A stretch of DNA of 64,000 nucleotides, taken from NCBI GenBank assembly GCA_016926875.1, contig JAFGNU010000043.1, positions 1-64,000 of the forward strand. Direction: 5' to 3'. The stretch comes from Anaerolineae bacterium (lineage in GTDB: Bacteria > Chloroflexota > Anaerolineae > Aggregatilineales > Aggregatilineaceae). This document shows positions 50,988 to 59,671 of this stretch, one piece after another; positions within the stretch are counted from its first letter, which is position 1; every line of letters starts with the position of its first letter. A program made the position numbers and the translations under genes. The notes under the pieces were generated by a model. That model was not told where the DNA came from. It made no database searches and saw only the letters and a list, made by a program, of their open reading frames with translations.

Positions 50988-53402
50988 TTAGTCGGCGCTG
51001 CCGGATTCAACAGGTTTGGCGTAAGCCTGTAAGCTGGCTTCCGGTGGCAGCAGGTCCACTCCGGCGCTGGTTAGCCGCTCCTGGCGAGCTTTGGCGCGGC
51101 GCAGCAGGCGTTGGGTTTCCGTATCGTCAGGCCATGCCGCGCTGGCCGCTTCCAATAACTGCACTACCCGGTTAAGCTGGGTCGTATCATCCATCAACAA
51201 GCGTGCCAGGTCAAGGTATGTTTGCCCCTGTGTTTCTATATCATCCAGTTGAAACGCCATATACAGTGCTTGCTGGTAGTAAGGCAGCGCGGCGGCGCGG
51301 TCGCCGCTGGCTTCCACTACAGCGCCCAACTTGTGAAGTTGTTCAAAAACGCCCCGGTCGTCACCGGACGCCTGGGCAAGCTGTAATGCCTGCCGATGGC
51401 GTGCCTGCGCTTTGTCCCATTGCAGCAGCCCGGCATGTGCATCGCTCAGCTTGTCCAGTATCATGCTCAGGTAATCCGGGCGGTTTTCGCGTTCAAAGAT
51501 GGGCACAGCCTGTTGCAGCATTTCGAGCGCATCGGTCCACCGCTCCTGGTCAAGGTAAAATGTGCCGAGTTTGTCCAATGCCATGCCAATGTCGAACCAG
51601 GCTTCGGTGGCCAGCAGGGCATCAACTGCTTCTTGATAGGCCGCTTCTGCGCCGTCGTGCCTGCCGAGCAGCACCTGCAAATCACCCAGGATGATGAGCA
51701 AATGCCCTTCGCGCTGCGGGTCGTCGGCCTGCTGCGCCAGCGCCATTCCCTGGTCAACATATGTCAGCACATCTCCGTAGTTTTCCTGTCCCAGGCTGAG
51801 CGCGGCCAGCGCTTCCAGGGCGGCCAGCTCATCATCAATTTTGCCATCTGCCTGATAGGACTCCAATGCCTGGCTGTATTGTTCGATTGTGCCGGATGCA
51901 TCTTCTTCTGCCGCAACGGTCCGCTGCTCGATCTGCCAGAAGGACGCAGGCTTTTCCGGCTGCACCGGTGCTTTTTCCACGGTTTCTGCGCCAGCAGACG
52001 GTCCTGGAAACTCTGCCACGCCTGGCGCCTTGATGGGTGAAGGCGGCACACTCATTTCTTCGCCCTCGATATCAATGACCGGCTGTGCCAGGGCAGTATC
52101 CTGTTCCTGGACGTCAAAATACTCTTCGTCGATTGCCGGTTCGGCAGCTTCTACAGGCGATAACAGCCGTTCCAGCCGGTTAAATTCGGGCTGGAAGCCG
52201 CGCGCTGTGATAAAGCTCCCGGTTGTGATGGGTTCAAGCAGCCTGACCAATTCCTGGAGTGCGTCGCGCTGGTCATTCAATACGGCAAACGTGCCCGCAG
52301 CAATGATCGCCGTGATCTCGACCGCCAGCCGGTCATGATGGGTTTCGGACGGCTGTCGTGCGTGCCGCCGCACATACGCGAGCAGACCTTGTAGATGACG
52401 TGTGCGCATAATGCCGAGTTGATTTTTGTTGCGTAGAAATGCTTCGGCAAATGCCTGTACCAGTTCGTGCACGGCAAAGTACGGCTGGTTGTAAACATTG
52501 CGCTCCTCTGCAAAGCCGAGCGCGGCCAACCGGCGCATGGCAGGATGAAGTGCAGTCTGCGGCGCACCGCTCACGTCGGCAAGCAGTTCCTCGCTTGCCC
52601 CCCCCGTGAAGGCCGTGCCCAGCAGCAGCGCTAACCCTGGCAGCTTGGACGGCAGCAGCCGGTAAGCCGCCATCAGCGCGCCCTTTGCCCGGTTGATTTC
52701 ACCCGGCAGCAGATCGGGCATTTTGTCCGCAAATTCGCCGGGCCGGACGCTTCCGCTGGCAAGCTGTCGGCCTGCTACAAGGATCGACAGCGCATGTCCG
52801 CCCAGCGCTTGAATTAGCCGTGCGCTTTCCGCCCGGTCGATCCCGGCGGCTGTTCCTGCCAGGTGAATAAGCATCGCCTGGGCGTCATCTTCACTCAGAT
52901 CGTCCACAGCTTGTGGCGTCCAGGGTCCATCGACCAGATGCGGCGCAGTCAACAGAACCGGTATACCGGATGCGCACAATTGAACAAAGTCATACGCTGT
53001 GTCGATATCGACATGCCCGTCCAAGACAAGCAGGGGCCGGTATTTATGCAGCAGCTTCTGGATCATCCCGACGTGTTCGACGAGGTCTTCATCTGGGGTG
53101 GCAACTTCCGCTGCATATGCCCTGGCGATCCGGTTTAGCAGCGACCAGGTAGTATCGTACTCAAGGTCAAACCAAAGCACACCGCCTGGCGTATCAATGT
53201 ATTTGGCGGCAAGGGCGGCTGCCAGCGCCGTTTTGCCGACGCCAGCCGGGCCGTGCAGCAGGACGGCGGTTTTTGCCTTGAGCGCCAGATGAGCCGCCTT
53301 CAGATGCTGATCACGCCCGAAAAGCCGGTCAGGTGGAGAAACCGGCAGATTGTCGAAAGTGTGAATTGGTGCTTTGTCAGGGGTAAGTGGTTTTTGACGC
53401 AT
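50988..53402 (-). CDS. STAND-type (NB-ARC/AAA-like) ATPase with C-terminal TPR repeats
   Basis: 804 residues. FGRDQHLKAAHLAL precedes Walker A GPAGVGKTAL (51-60); Walker B is PLLVLDG (ending at 129). The following helical region includes LGGHALSILVAGRQL as in GxP-type NB domains. The C-terminal half (from about 540) is a set of TPR units, e.g. LEALAALSLGQENYGDVLTYVDQGMALAQQA and LDKLGTFYLDQERWTDALEMLQQAVPIFE. An acidic, Pro-rich linker (about 420-520) lies between. STAND proteins act as signal switches, in regulation or defence. ATG 53402 is chosen at the start of the conserved region. Trm112-like and other genes around it are unrelated. Confidence 0.82.
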   Translation of the reverse strand: MRQKPLTPDKAPIHTFDNLPVSPPDRLFGRDQHLKAAHLALKAKTAVLLHGPAGVGKTALAAALAAKYIDTPGGVLWFDLEYDTTWSLLNRIARAYAAEVATPDEDLVEHVGMIQKLLHKYRPLLVLDGHVDIDTAYDFVQLCASGIPVLLTAPHLVDGPWTPQAVDDLSEDDAQAMLIHLAGTAAGIDRAESARLIQALGGHALSILVAGRQLASGSVRPGEFADKMPDLLPGEINRAKGALMAAYRLLPSKLPGLALLLGTAFTGGASEELLADVSGAPQTALHPAMRRLAALGFAEERNVYNQPYFAVHELVQAFAEAFLRNKNQLGIMRTRHLQGLLAYVRRHARQPSETHHDRLAVEITAIIAAGTFAVLNDQRDALQELVRLLEPITTGSFITARGFQPEFNRLERLLSPVEAAEPAIDEEYFDVQEQDTALAQPVIDIEGEEMSVPPSPIKAPGVAEFPGPSAGAETVEKAPVQPEKPASFWQIEQRTVAAEEDASGTIEQYSQALESYQADGKIDDELAALEALAALSLGQENYGDVLTYVDQGMALAQQADDPQREGHLLIILGDLQVLLGRHDGAEAAYQEAVDALLATEAWFDIGMALDKLGTFYLDQERWTDALEMLQQAVPIFERENRPDYLSMILDKLSDAHAGLLQWDKAQARHRQALQLAQASGDDRGVFEQLHKLGAVVEASGDRAAALPYYQQALYMAFQLDDIETQGQTYLDLARLLMDDTTQLNRVVQLLEAASAAWPDDTETQRLLRRAKARQERLTSAGVDLLPPEASLQAYAKPVESGSAD

Positions 53403-53450
53403 AGCTTTATACCATCCAGGACAAGGCGTGGCTAGACTCAGGTTATACGC

Positions 53451-53459
53451 AGTATAGCA
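53451..53459 (-). promoter_or_regulatory. Extended -10 promoter of the STAND-TPR gene
   Basis: TGCTATACT on the minus strand, about 50 nt before the ATG at 53402. Confidence 0.5.
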
Positions 53460-53489
53460 GAAGGAGCATTCTCCGACTAGCCAACCAAT

Positions 53490-53516
53490 AAAAACGCCTG
53501 GCTGCATCACCAGGCG
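53490..53516 (-). terminator. Terminator after the Trm112-like gene
   Basis: On the minus strand CGCCTGG (53516-53510) pairs with CCAGGCG (53501-53495), followed by five T. It lies 27 nt after the Trm112-like stop and before the STAND gene promoter. Confidence 0.8.
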
Positions 53517-53542
53517 CAAAAAGTCGGAGGGCGAACCAGGGG

Positions 53543-53800
53543 TCAGTCGTCTTCCGGTGGCGGTACCGGCAGGTCTTCAACCGGTACATCCTTGTATTTT
53601 TTGCCGACTTCAAGCAGCATTACCGGGATTCCGCCGCGAATCGGATATTTGTGCCCGGATTCTTCACAGACCAGCCAGCAGTCGTGCTCCAGAGTCAGGC
53701 GACCGGGATCGTCACCATCCAAATGTACTGCCTCCGGACAGCGCAGGATGTCCAATAACTCCGGGCTGATCGGGGCATTGTTTGTTGCTTCGTCCGCCAT
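53543..53800 (-). CDS. Trm112-like small protein
   Basis: 85 residues. LLDILRCPEAVHL, LVCEESGHKYPIRGGIPVMLLEV are the landmarks of the UPF0434/Trm112 family (a zinc-ribbon-like fold that activates methyltransferases in other organisms). Two of the four expected cysteines are lost: the first pair is CPEA and the second is CEES. The C-terminal tail is acidic. The fold may still form without zinc. Not in an operon with a methyltransferase. Confidence 0.8.
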   Translation of the reverse strand: MADEATNNAPISPELLDILRCPEAVHLDGDDPGRLTLEHDCWLVCEESGHKYPIRGGIPVMLLEVGKKYKDVPVEDLPVPPPEDD

Positions 53801-53909
53801 GCCTGTTTCCTCGTTGTATGAACATATTTAGCTACCGCCAGGAAGTATAGCCAGCCGGGTTACCAGCGTCAAGCACAGCGTGGGCAGGTTAGAACGTTTG
53901 GGCGCGTGG

Positions 53910-53937
53910 TTGCAGCAGTTCGGACATGGGGTATAAT
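53910..53937 (+). promoter_or_regulatory. Promoter of the metallo-beta-lactamase-fold gene
   Basis: TTGCAG at 53910-53915, 16 nt, then consensus TATAAT at 53932-53937; the ATG lies 77 nt downstream. Confidence 0.65.
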
Positions 53938-54013
53938 CTTTACGTTTTCCCAAAAAAGTATAGCTCCCGGTGAAGTTGGCACACAAGCGTAACAGTACAG
54001 GTGATTGTGCAGT

Positions 54014-54652
54014 ATGGACATTATCTGGTATGGACATAGTTGTTTTCGCGTTACTGAGCGTGGATATGCATCTGTGGTTACCGATCCGTTTGGCGAAAGC
54101 CTGGGCTATGAAGTGCCCCGGCTAAAAGCGACCATCGTCACAGTCAGCCACCACGCCCCAGGGCACGACAATCTGGCTGCCGTTCGCGGGTATGAGCGTG
54201 TGATCGATGGGCCGGGTGAATACGAAATCTCCGGGGTGTTTGTGATTGGAGTGGCTACATACGACAAGACAGTTGAACAGCCTAATCGCAACGTGGTATA
54301 TGTGCTAGACTACCAGACTCTGACCATTGCACACCTGGGCGATCTCGATCATATACCGGACCAGTCGATGATTGACGCGTTAGGGGCAATTGATATTGTC
54401 CTGATCCCGGTTGGCGGGGGAGGGAGCCTGAGTTCCAGCCAGGCTGCCGAAGTGGTGAGTATGCTTGAACCCAGCATTGTCATCCCCATGCACTATCAAA
54501 CCGATGCGTTACGTGGAATGGAACTCGATCCGGCTGATCGCTTTTTGAAGGAAATGGGCATAAACTCTATTGAGCAGGAGCCTATGCTGCGCATCTCGCC
54601 GAGCGCACTGCCAGAACAAACCCAGGTTATCCTGCTGGACTACCGTCACTAA
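54014..54652 (+). CDS. Metallo-beta-lactamase-fold protein (UPF0173-like) with altered metal site
   Basis: 212 residues. It begins MDIIWYGHSCFRV and has VVTDPFG, the loop VSHHAPGHDNL, IDGPGEYEISGVFVIGV, AHLGDLDHIPD and VIPMHYQTD. The loop should read SHDHPGHNN or similar; here the second His is Ala, while others remain. The family contains ascorbate-6-phosphate lactonase and RNase-like metallohydrolases. A single remaining metal site or a non-catalytic role is possible. Start ATG 54014 is at the conserved strand. Confidence 0.82.
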   Translation: MDIIWYGHSCFRVTERGYASVVTDPFGESLGYEVPRLKATIVTVSHHAPGHDNLAAVRGYERVIDGPGEYEISGVFVIGVATYDKTVEQPNRNVVYVLDYQTLTIAHLGDLDHIPDQSMIDALGAIDIVLIPVGGGGSLSSSQAAEVVSMLEPSIVIPMHYQTDALRGMELDPADRFLKEMGINSIEQEPMLRISPSALPEQTQVILLDYRH

Positions 54653-54723
54653 GTCGACGAGCATGGTTGTGCTCAATCGACAGGCGTTTGGGGCATGGAG
54701 GCAGGCAAGGGACGGACTCGACG

Positions 54724-55023
54724 ATGATTAAGCTCTTACTCAGTTGGGATATCAAGCCGGGCCGGGATCAAGAATATTTTGAGTTTATGGTGCGCGAGTT
54801 CGCGCCGGGCATTACCCGGCTGGGACTGCAACCAACAGAAGCATGGTTTACCGTTTATGGGAACTGCCCGCAAATTCTGATGGAGGGCATCACCGACGAC
54901 CTGGACACGATGAAACAGTTGCTAGCCAGTGACGAGTGGTCCAGGTTGTATGACAAGCTGCTGGGCTATGTCAACAACTACCAGCAGAAGATCGTGCGAG
55001 CCAGCGCGGGGTTCCAGATATAA
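54724..55023 (+). CDS. Small protein, dimeric alpha/beta-barrel-like (unknown)
   Basis: 99 residues, starting MIKLLLSWDIKPGRDQEYFEFM, then WFTVYGNCPQILMEGI and WSRLYDKLLGYVNNYQQKIV. The strand-helix rhythm suggests the ferredoxin-like barrel of the antibiotic-biosynthesis monooxygenase/NIPSNAP superfamily. No catalytic residue is evident. It lies 71 nt after the MBL gene and may be co-transcribed; a terminator follows. Confidence 0.6.
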   Translation: MIKLLLSWDIKPGRDQEYFEFMVREFAPGITRLGLQPTEAWFTVYGNCPQILMEGITDDLDTMKQLLASDEWSRLYDKLLGYVNNYQQKIVRASAGFQI

Positions 55024-55066
55024 GAACCGCCGCATCTGGCGATTTTTTATCACCCAAATGATGAAC

Positions 55067-55096
55067 ACAAGAGGTCTGTGCGCCTCTTGTTTTTTT
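55067..55096 (+). terminator. Terminator after the small alpha/beta-barrel gene
   Basis: ACAAGAGG (55067-55074) pairs with CCTCTTGT (55083-55090), followed by seven T. Confidence 0.88.
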
Positions 55097-55210
55097 CTCC
55101 GCCATATCCCCCTGTGCCGAACAATGCCTTGCTATCGCTATTCGCTGGTTGATCGATGGGACACCACCAACCTGACGTTTTACATCCCTGACCGATAATT
55201 TTGTGGATGC

Positions 55211-55250
55211 AAACACAGGTGGAGCATTGACGCACGCTCCACCTGTGTTT
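55211..55250. terminator. Perfect 15-bp inverted repeat, terminator between convergent genes
   Basis: AAACACAGGTGGAGC (55211-55225) and GCTCCACCTGTGTTT (55236-55250) pair fully around a 10-nt loop, with short T runs either way. Ends the ATPase gene on the minus strand. Confidence 0.78.
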
Positions 55251-55260
55251 GTCTGTTCGT

Positions 55261-58068
55261 TCAGTTTACGGCAGCCGCGCCGGGTGCGGGTTGGACTGTG
55301 CGAGCACGGCGTCGGCGCAAGTACTTTTCAGTTTCTACCGCCGGGAAGATCGATCCCGCCAGCAGCAGCGCCACGACAAATTCGGTTGTATCGAGCGGGG
55401 TTGTGTCCAGAATATCATTGGCGACCGGTGCGTATACAACCGCGATCTGCAAGAGGGCGGTGGTGAGGACTGCAAGCCATAGCAACGGGTTGGACCGCAG
55501 CGGTACCTTCAGGAACGATGCATCGCCAGCATGGATGGCCGATACCTCGAACACCTGCGACAGCGCCAGGATGGTAAAGGCGATGGTCCGCGCCACGACC
55601 AGCGCGTCATCGGATGGGTCGAGCAGTTCGCCGCCGTGACGATTGAGTCCCCACAGGAAGCCAATCAGGGTGCAAACGCCCAACCATATCCCCACCCAGA
55701 TCACATGCAGGCCGACGCCGTGCGCAAAGATGCTTTCCCTGGGCGGGCGCGGCTTGCGCTGCATAACATCCGGTTCGCTCGGCTCAAAACCCAGCGCCAC
55801 GGCGGGCAGCCCGTCTGTGGCCAGGTTGATCCACAAAATCTGGATCGCCAGCAGGGGCACGCGCAGGCCCATCATCAGCGCGCCAAACATCGTGACGATC
55901 TCGCCGGAGTTGGTGCTCAGCAGGTAGCGGATAAACTTGCGGATGTTGTCATAGATTGTGCGTCCTTCTTCAACCGCCGCGACGATGCTGACAAAGTTGT
56001 CGTCGGTGAGCACCATATCTGCCGCGCCCTGGCTGACGTCTGTGCCGGTGATGCCCATTGCCACGCCGATGTTCGCCTGCTTGAGCGCCGGGGCGTCGTT
56101 CACGCCGTCGCCGGTCATGGCGACGATATGCCCGTGTGACTGCAACGCTTCCACGACACGCAGCTTGTGTTCCGGCGTGACGCGGGCGTAAACCGAGGTG
56201 GTATTGACTGCTTCGCGCAGGTCGGCTTCGCTCATTGCGTTCAGATCGGCCCCGGTTAGCGCGCTGCCGTTTTCCCGGATAATGCCAAGCTGCCGGGCAA
56301 TGGCGACCGCCGTCAGCTTATGATCGCCTGTGATCATCACCGTGCGGATTCCGGCGTCGGTGGCGACCTGGATAGACTCTCCGGCTTCCTGGCGCGGCGG
56401 GTCTACGATGCCGATCAAGCCTAACAGCGTCAGGTTGCGCTCCAGCGTTTCGGGTTCAAGTTCGTCCGGCACCGCGTCCAGCGGGCGGTAGCCGATCCCG
56501 ATCACGCGCAGCCCTTCGCTTGCCATCTTTTCGATCTGGTTCTGCCAGGCGATGATGCGGTCGGGCGTCAGGGCTGCTGCCCGGTCCGGCATGGCCTCAT
56601 GCGAGGCCCATTCCAGCAGGCGATCCGGCGCGCCCTTGGTGAAAGACACAAACGGCGCGTTCCCAAAAATCTGCACGGCGAAGCGTCCTTTTGGCTGGTG
56701 GATAGTGGTCATTGCCTTGCGCTCGGAGCTGAACGGCAGTTCGGCCACGCGCGGCAGGTCATCTTCCAGCGTGGAACGGCTCCACCCGGCTTTACCGGCC
56801 AGCACCAGCAGTGCGCCTTCGGTGGTGTCGCCGACCACTTCCCAGGGCGTGTCTTCGTCGCTCTGTTCCAGATAGGCATCGGTGTTCAGCGCTGCCGCCT
56901 TGATGATGCGTGACAGCACGTTGTCATTCACCGGGTTGATCTTTGTGTGATCCTCGTAGAATTTGCCGACCGGCTGGTAGCCCGCGCCGCTGACGCGCAC
57001 ATCGTCGCGCCCCGGCATGGCGATCAATGTGGCCGTCATTTCGTTGCGGGTCAGCGTGCCGGTTTTGTCAGAGCAGATGACCGACACCGATCCCAGTGTT
57101 TCGACGGCGGGCAGCTTGCGAATCAATGCCTGGCGCCCGATCATACGGCGTGCGCCCAGCGCCAGCGCGATCGTGATCACGGCAGGCAGCCCTTCGGGGA
57201 TGGCGGCCACGGCTAAGCTGATCGCGGTCAGCAGCATTTCTTCGACGTCTTCGCCGCGTGCCACTCCGGCTACAAAGACCAGCGCACATACTGCCAGCGC
57301 CGCGCCTGCCAGCCAGTAGCCCATTTTTTCCAGGCGCTCCTGGAGCGGGGTGCGGCCCTCTTCAACCCGTTGGAGCAGGGTGGCAATGTTGCCAAGCTCG
57401 GTTTTGATGCCGGTGGCGGTCACAGCCAGCACCGCGCGCCCAAATGTAACGGCGGTGCCCATGTAGACCACGTTCTGGCGTTCGGCCAGCGGCGGCGGAG
57501 AGGCGGTGTCGTCCATTGCGTCGGTGCATTTTTCAACAGCGACAGATTCGCCCGTCAGCGCCGATTCATCGATGTACAGGTTAACGGCTTCGATCAGGCG
57601 CCCATCGGCGGGGATGCGGTTTCCGGCGTCGAGCAGCACCACGTCCCCCGGCACCAACTCAATCGCGCTCACTTCGTGGACATGGCCGTCCCGCCGGACG
57701 CGCACATGCGGCGTTTGCATCGCACCGAGCGCGGCCAATGCCTGTTCGGCCTGGTATTCCTGGAAAAAGCCCAGTGCGGCGTTCAGCACAACAATCGCCA
57801 GAATCACGATCGCGTCGCTGGTATCACCGACGAACAAGGAGATCACCGCCGCCACCAGCAGTACAACAACCATCACGCTGGTAAACTGGCCGATCAACAG
57901 CGTCCAGATGGGCGTACCCTGTTCGCGTGGGAGTTCGTTTTTGCCAACTTGCTGATGGCGCACCCGGACCTGGTCTGTGGTCAGGCCCGTTTCCGGGTCG
58001 GTTTCCAGTTGCTGCAAGGTCGCGTCAACGGTCAGGGCGTACCAATTTTTTTGTGTTTGGGGAGACAT
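55261..58068 (-). CDS. P-type Ca2+-transporting ATPase (P2A)
   Basis: 935 residues, about 10 membrane segments. The actuator domain has [13 protein letters not shown]4 has [22 protein letters not shown], the phosphorylation site is [14 protein letters not shown] (Asp334), and the hinge has [23 protein letters not shown]5-M6 show [14 protein letters not shown] and [20 protein letters not shown], the P2A pattern for Ca2+ or Mn2+ export. The ATG at 58068 follows GAGGAG. It is an integral membrane pump. No regulator is next to it. Confidence 0.93.
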   Translation of the reverse strand: MSPQTQKNWYALTVDATLQQLETDPETGLTTDQVRVRHQQVGKNELPREQGTPIWTLLIGQFTSVMVVVLLVAAVISLFVGDTSDAIVILAIVVLNAALGFFQEYQAEQALAALGAMQTPHVRVRRDGHVHEVSAIELVPGDVVLLDAGNRIPADGRLIEAVNLYIDESALTGESVAVEKCTDAMDDTASPPPLAERQNVVYMGTAVTFGRAVLAVTATGIKTELGNIATLLQRVEEGRTPLQERLEKMGYWLAGAALAVCALVFVAGVARGEDVEEMLLTAISLAVAAIPEGLPAVITIALALGARRMIGRQALIRKLPAVETLGSVSVICSDKTGTLTRNEMTATLIAMPGRDDVRVSGAGYQPVGKFYEDHTKINPVNDNVLSRIIKAAALNTDAYLEQSDEDTPWEVVGDTTEGALLVLAGKAGWSRSTLEDDLPRVAELPFSSERKAMTTIHQPKGRFAVQIFGNAPFVSFTKGAPDRLLEWASHEAMPDRAAALTPDRIIAWQNQIEKMASEGLRVIGIGYRPLDAVPDELEPETLERNLTLLGLIGIVDPPRQEAGESIQVATDAGIRTVMITGDHKLTAVAIARQLGIIRENGSALTGADLNAMSEADLREAVNTTSVYARVTPEHKLRVVEALQSHGHIVAMTGDGVNDAPALKQANIGVAMGITGTDVSQGAADMVLTDDNFVSIVAAVEEGRTIYDNIRKFIRYLLSTNSGEIVTMFGALMMGLRVPLLAIQILWINLATDGLPAVALGFEPSEPDVMQRKPRPPRESIFAHGVGLHVIWVGIWLGVCTLIGFLWGLNRHGGELLDPSDDALVVARTIAFTILALSQVFEVSAIHAGDASFLKVPLRSNPLLWLAVLTTALLQIAVVYAPVANDILDTTPLDTTEFVVALLLAGSIFPAVETEKYLRRRRARTVQPAPGAAAVN

Positions 58069-58187
58069 GTACCATTTGCTCCTCTGTCTTGCGTGGTGTA
58101 GTCGGCGCATGATTCAGACGCGCCGCCTGGTTCACATAACCGGCATTCATTGTAGAACAACTTGTGCGTGGTGTGAATGGCTGCGAC

Positions 58188-58204
58188 CCCCTAAAATTTA
58201 GGGG
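58188..58204. promoter_or_regulatory. 17-bp palindrome in the ATPase / M15-like gene gap
   Basis: CCCCTAAAATTTAGGGG is a perfect palindrome around one central base. It lies in the 268-nt gap between the divergent ATPase and M15-like genes, so an operator is possible. No clear -10 is next to it. Confidence 0.4.
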
Positions 58205-58336
58205 CGTTCAGCATGGGAGCGGTGGTCGAGTTGTCTTGCCGGTCGCTTTGATCGCTCTGGACAGGTTACAATCGGTTGCGGCGGGAAACTGCCGGTTTCT
58301 AGACTATCATATCTGGCCTGTCAGCGATAATGGGGG

Positions 58337-59086
58337 ATGCCTGTGGTAACCAAACGATCGGTTTGTACCGGCGTGCTGTCGGTGATGGGGATTGGACTGG
58401 TTGCGTTAAGCGTGGCGGCATTGGCAGCGGGCAGTGTATCGGGCTACGATGCGGCCACCTACACCCCAACGCCGTTTATCGACCCGGCTGGCTGCTGGGA
58501 GCCGCCGGACGATTACACGCGCGTATGGGTCAACGGCGCGCTGTTGAACAGCCGCACGCTGGCAATGCTCGATCATGCCCAGGACCTGTACCAGGCTCAA
58601 GGCGGCGTGATCGACTTTCACCTGGCGATCACGCAGGGCAGTTACACGGGCGGCGCGCTGGCGGCCAGCTTTGGCACACATGACGGCGGCGGCGCGGTAG
58701 ACCTGTCCGTCCGCAGTCCGCTAGACTGGTCCGTGCTGTGGGACGAGATCGGCCCGATGCTGTACGCGCTGCGCGTGGCGGGCTTTGCGGCGTGGCTGCG
58801 CGACACGGACGAGCTGTATCCCGGCTCCGCGATCCACATTCACGCGATTGCGCTTGGCGACGCGGAACTGTCCGAAGCGGCGCGCGCCCAGATCGACGGC
58901 ACGTTTGGCTACCTGCGCGGATTCAACGGCCTGCCGCGCCTGGACGGCATCCCGCTCGCGGATCGCTACGGCGGCCCGGTGATCTGCCAGTGGATGATCG
59001 ACCGGGGTTTTGATGACATGCGCGGCCAACCGAACCCACGCCCAACGCCCGGCGGTACGGCGCTGCCGGTCCCGGACCTGCCATAG
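58337..59086 (+). CDS. Exported M15-peptidase-like protein
   Basis: 249 residues. Residues about 8-32 form a signal anchor or signal peptide, then a short Thr/Pro linker. The motif GTHDGGGAVDLSV matches the H-x-x-G-x-A-x-D zinc motif of D-Ala-D-Ala carboxypeptidase (VanY/M15) enzymes, and IHIHAIALG near 170 is a candidate second His block. It may act on peptidoglycan outside the membrane. It lies 18 nt before a THEP1-type NTPase gene. Confidence 0.72.
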   Translation: MPVVTKRSVCTGVLSVMGIGLVALSVAALAAGSVSGYDAATYTPTPFIDPAGCWEPPDDYTRVWVNGALLNSRTLAMLDHAQDLYQAQGGVIDFHLAITQGSYTGGALAASFGTHDGGGAVDLSVRSPLDWSVLWDEIGPMLYALRVAGFAAWLRDTDELYPGSAIHIHAIALGDAELSEAARAQIDGTFGYLRGFNGLPRLDGIPLADRYGGPVICQWMIDRGFDDMRGQPNPRPTPGGTALPVPDLP

Positions 59087-59104
59087 CGGGAGGAATCAGG
59101 CGTC

Positions 59105-59632
59105 ATGAGCACGACGATTTTGTTAACCGGGCATCCCGGCTGTGGCAAAACGACGCTGATCAAACGCGTGGTGGAGCGCTTGAACTGCCCTGTCGGCGGG
59201 TTTTATACGCAGGAAATCCGCGAAGGCAGCGCACGTCAGGGTTTTGAGATCGTCACGTTCGACGGGCAGACGGGCATCCTGGCGCATGTAGATATCCACA
59301 GTCCCCGGCGTGTTGGGCGCTACGGCGTGAACCTCGCCGCATTAGAATCGGTGGGTATAACGAGCGTGCGGCACGCGATGCAGGGGGGCGCGCTGGTGGT
59401 GATCGATGAGATCGGTCCAATGGAATTGTTTTCCGCCCCATTCCGGCAGATGGTGCTGGATGCGCTGGACGGTGATGGGGTGGTGTTGGGATCGATTGTC
59501 CGGCGCAGCAAACCGTTTTCCGACCAGATCAAGGCGCGGCCCGACGTGACGCTGGTCGAAGTCCATCCCGGCAACCGTGACGCGCTGGTGAATGAGCTTG
59601 TCGCGCGGCTGCGCGCGGCGGGGTGCGGGTGA
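59105..59632 (+). CDS. THEP1-type nucleoside-triphosphatase
   Basis: 175 residues. Walker A LTGHPGCGKTTLI, the GGFYTQEIREG block and Walker B VVIDEIGPMELF are the signature of the NTPase_1/THEP1 family. GGGAGGA precedes the ATG. Its cell role is unknown. It follows the M15-like gene closely, so they share an operon. Confidence 0.9.
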   Translation: MSTTILLTGHPGCGKTTLIKRVVERLNCPVGGFYTQEIREGSARQGFEIVTFDGQTGILAHVDIHSPRRVGRYGVNLAALESVGITSVRHAMQGGALVVIDEIGPMELFSAPFRQMVLDALDGDGVVLGSIVRRSKPFSDQIKARPDVTLVEVHPGNRDALVNELVARLRAAGCG

Positions 59633-59671
59633 ATTGGATCGTGTAACGACCGCTGAGCAAAGAAGGGATCG

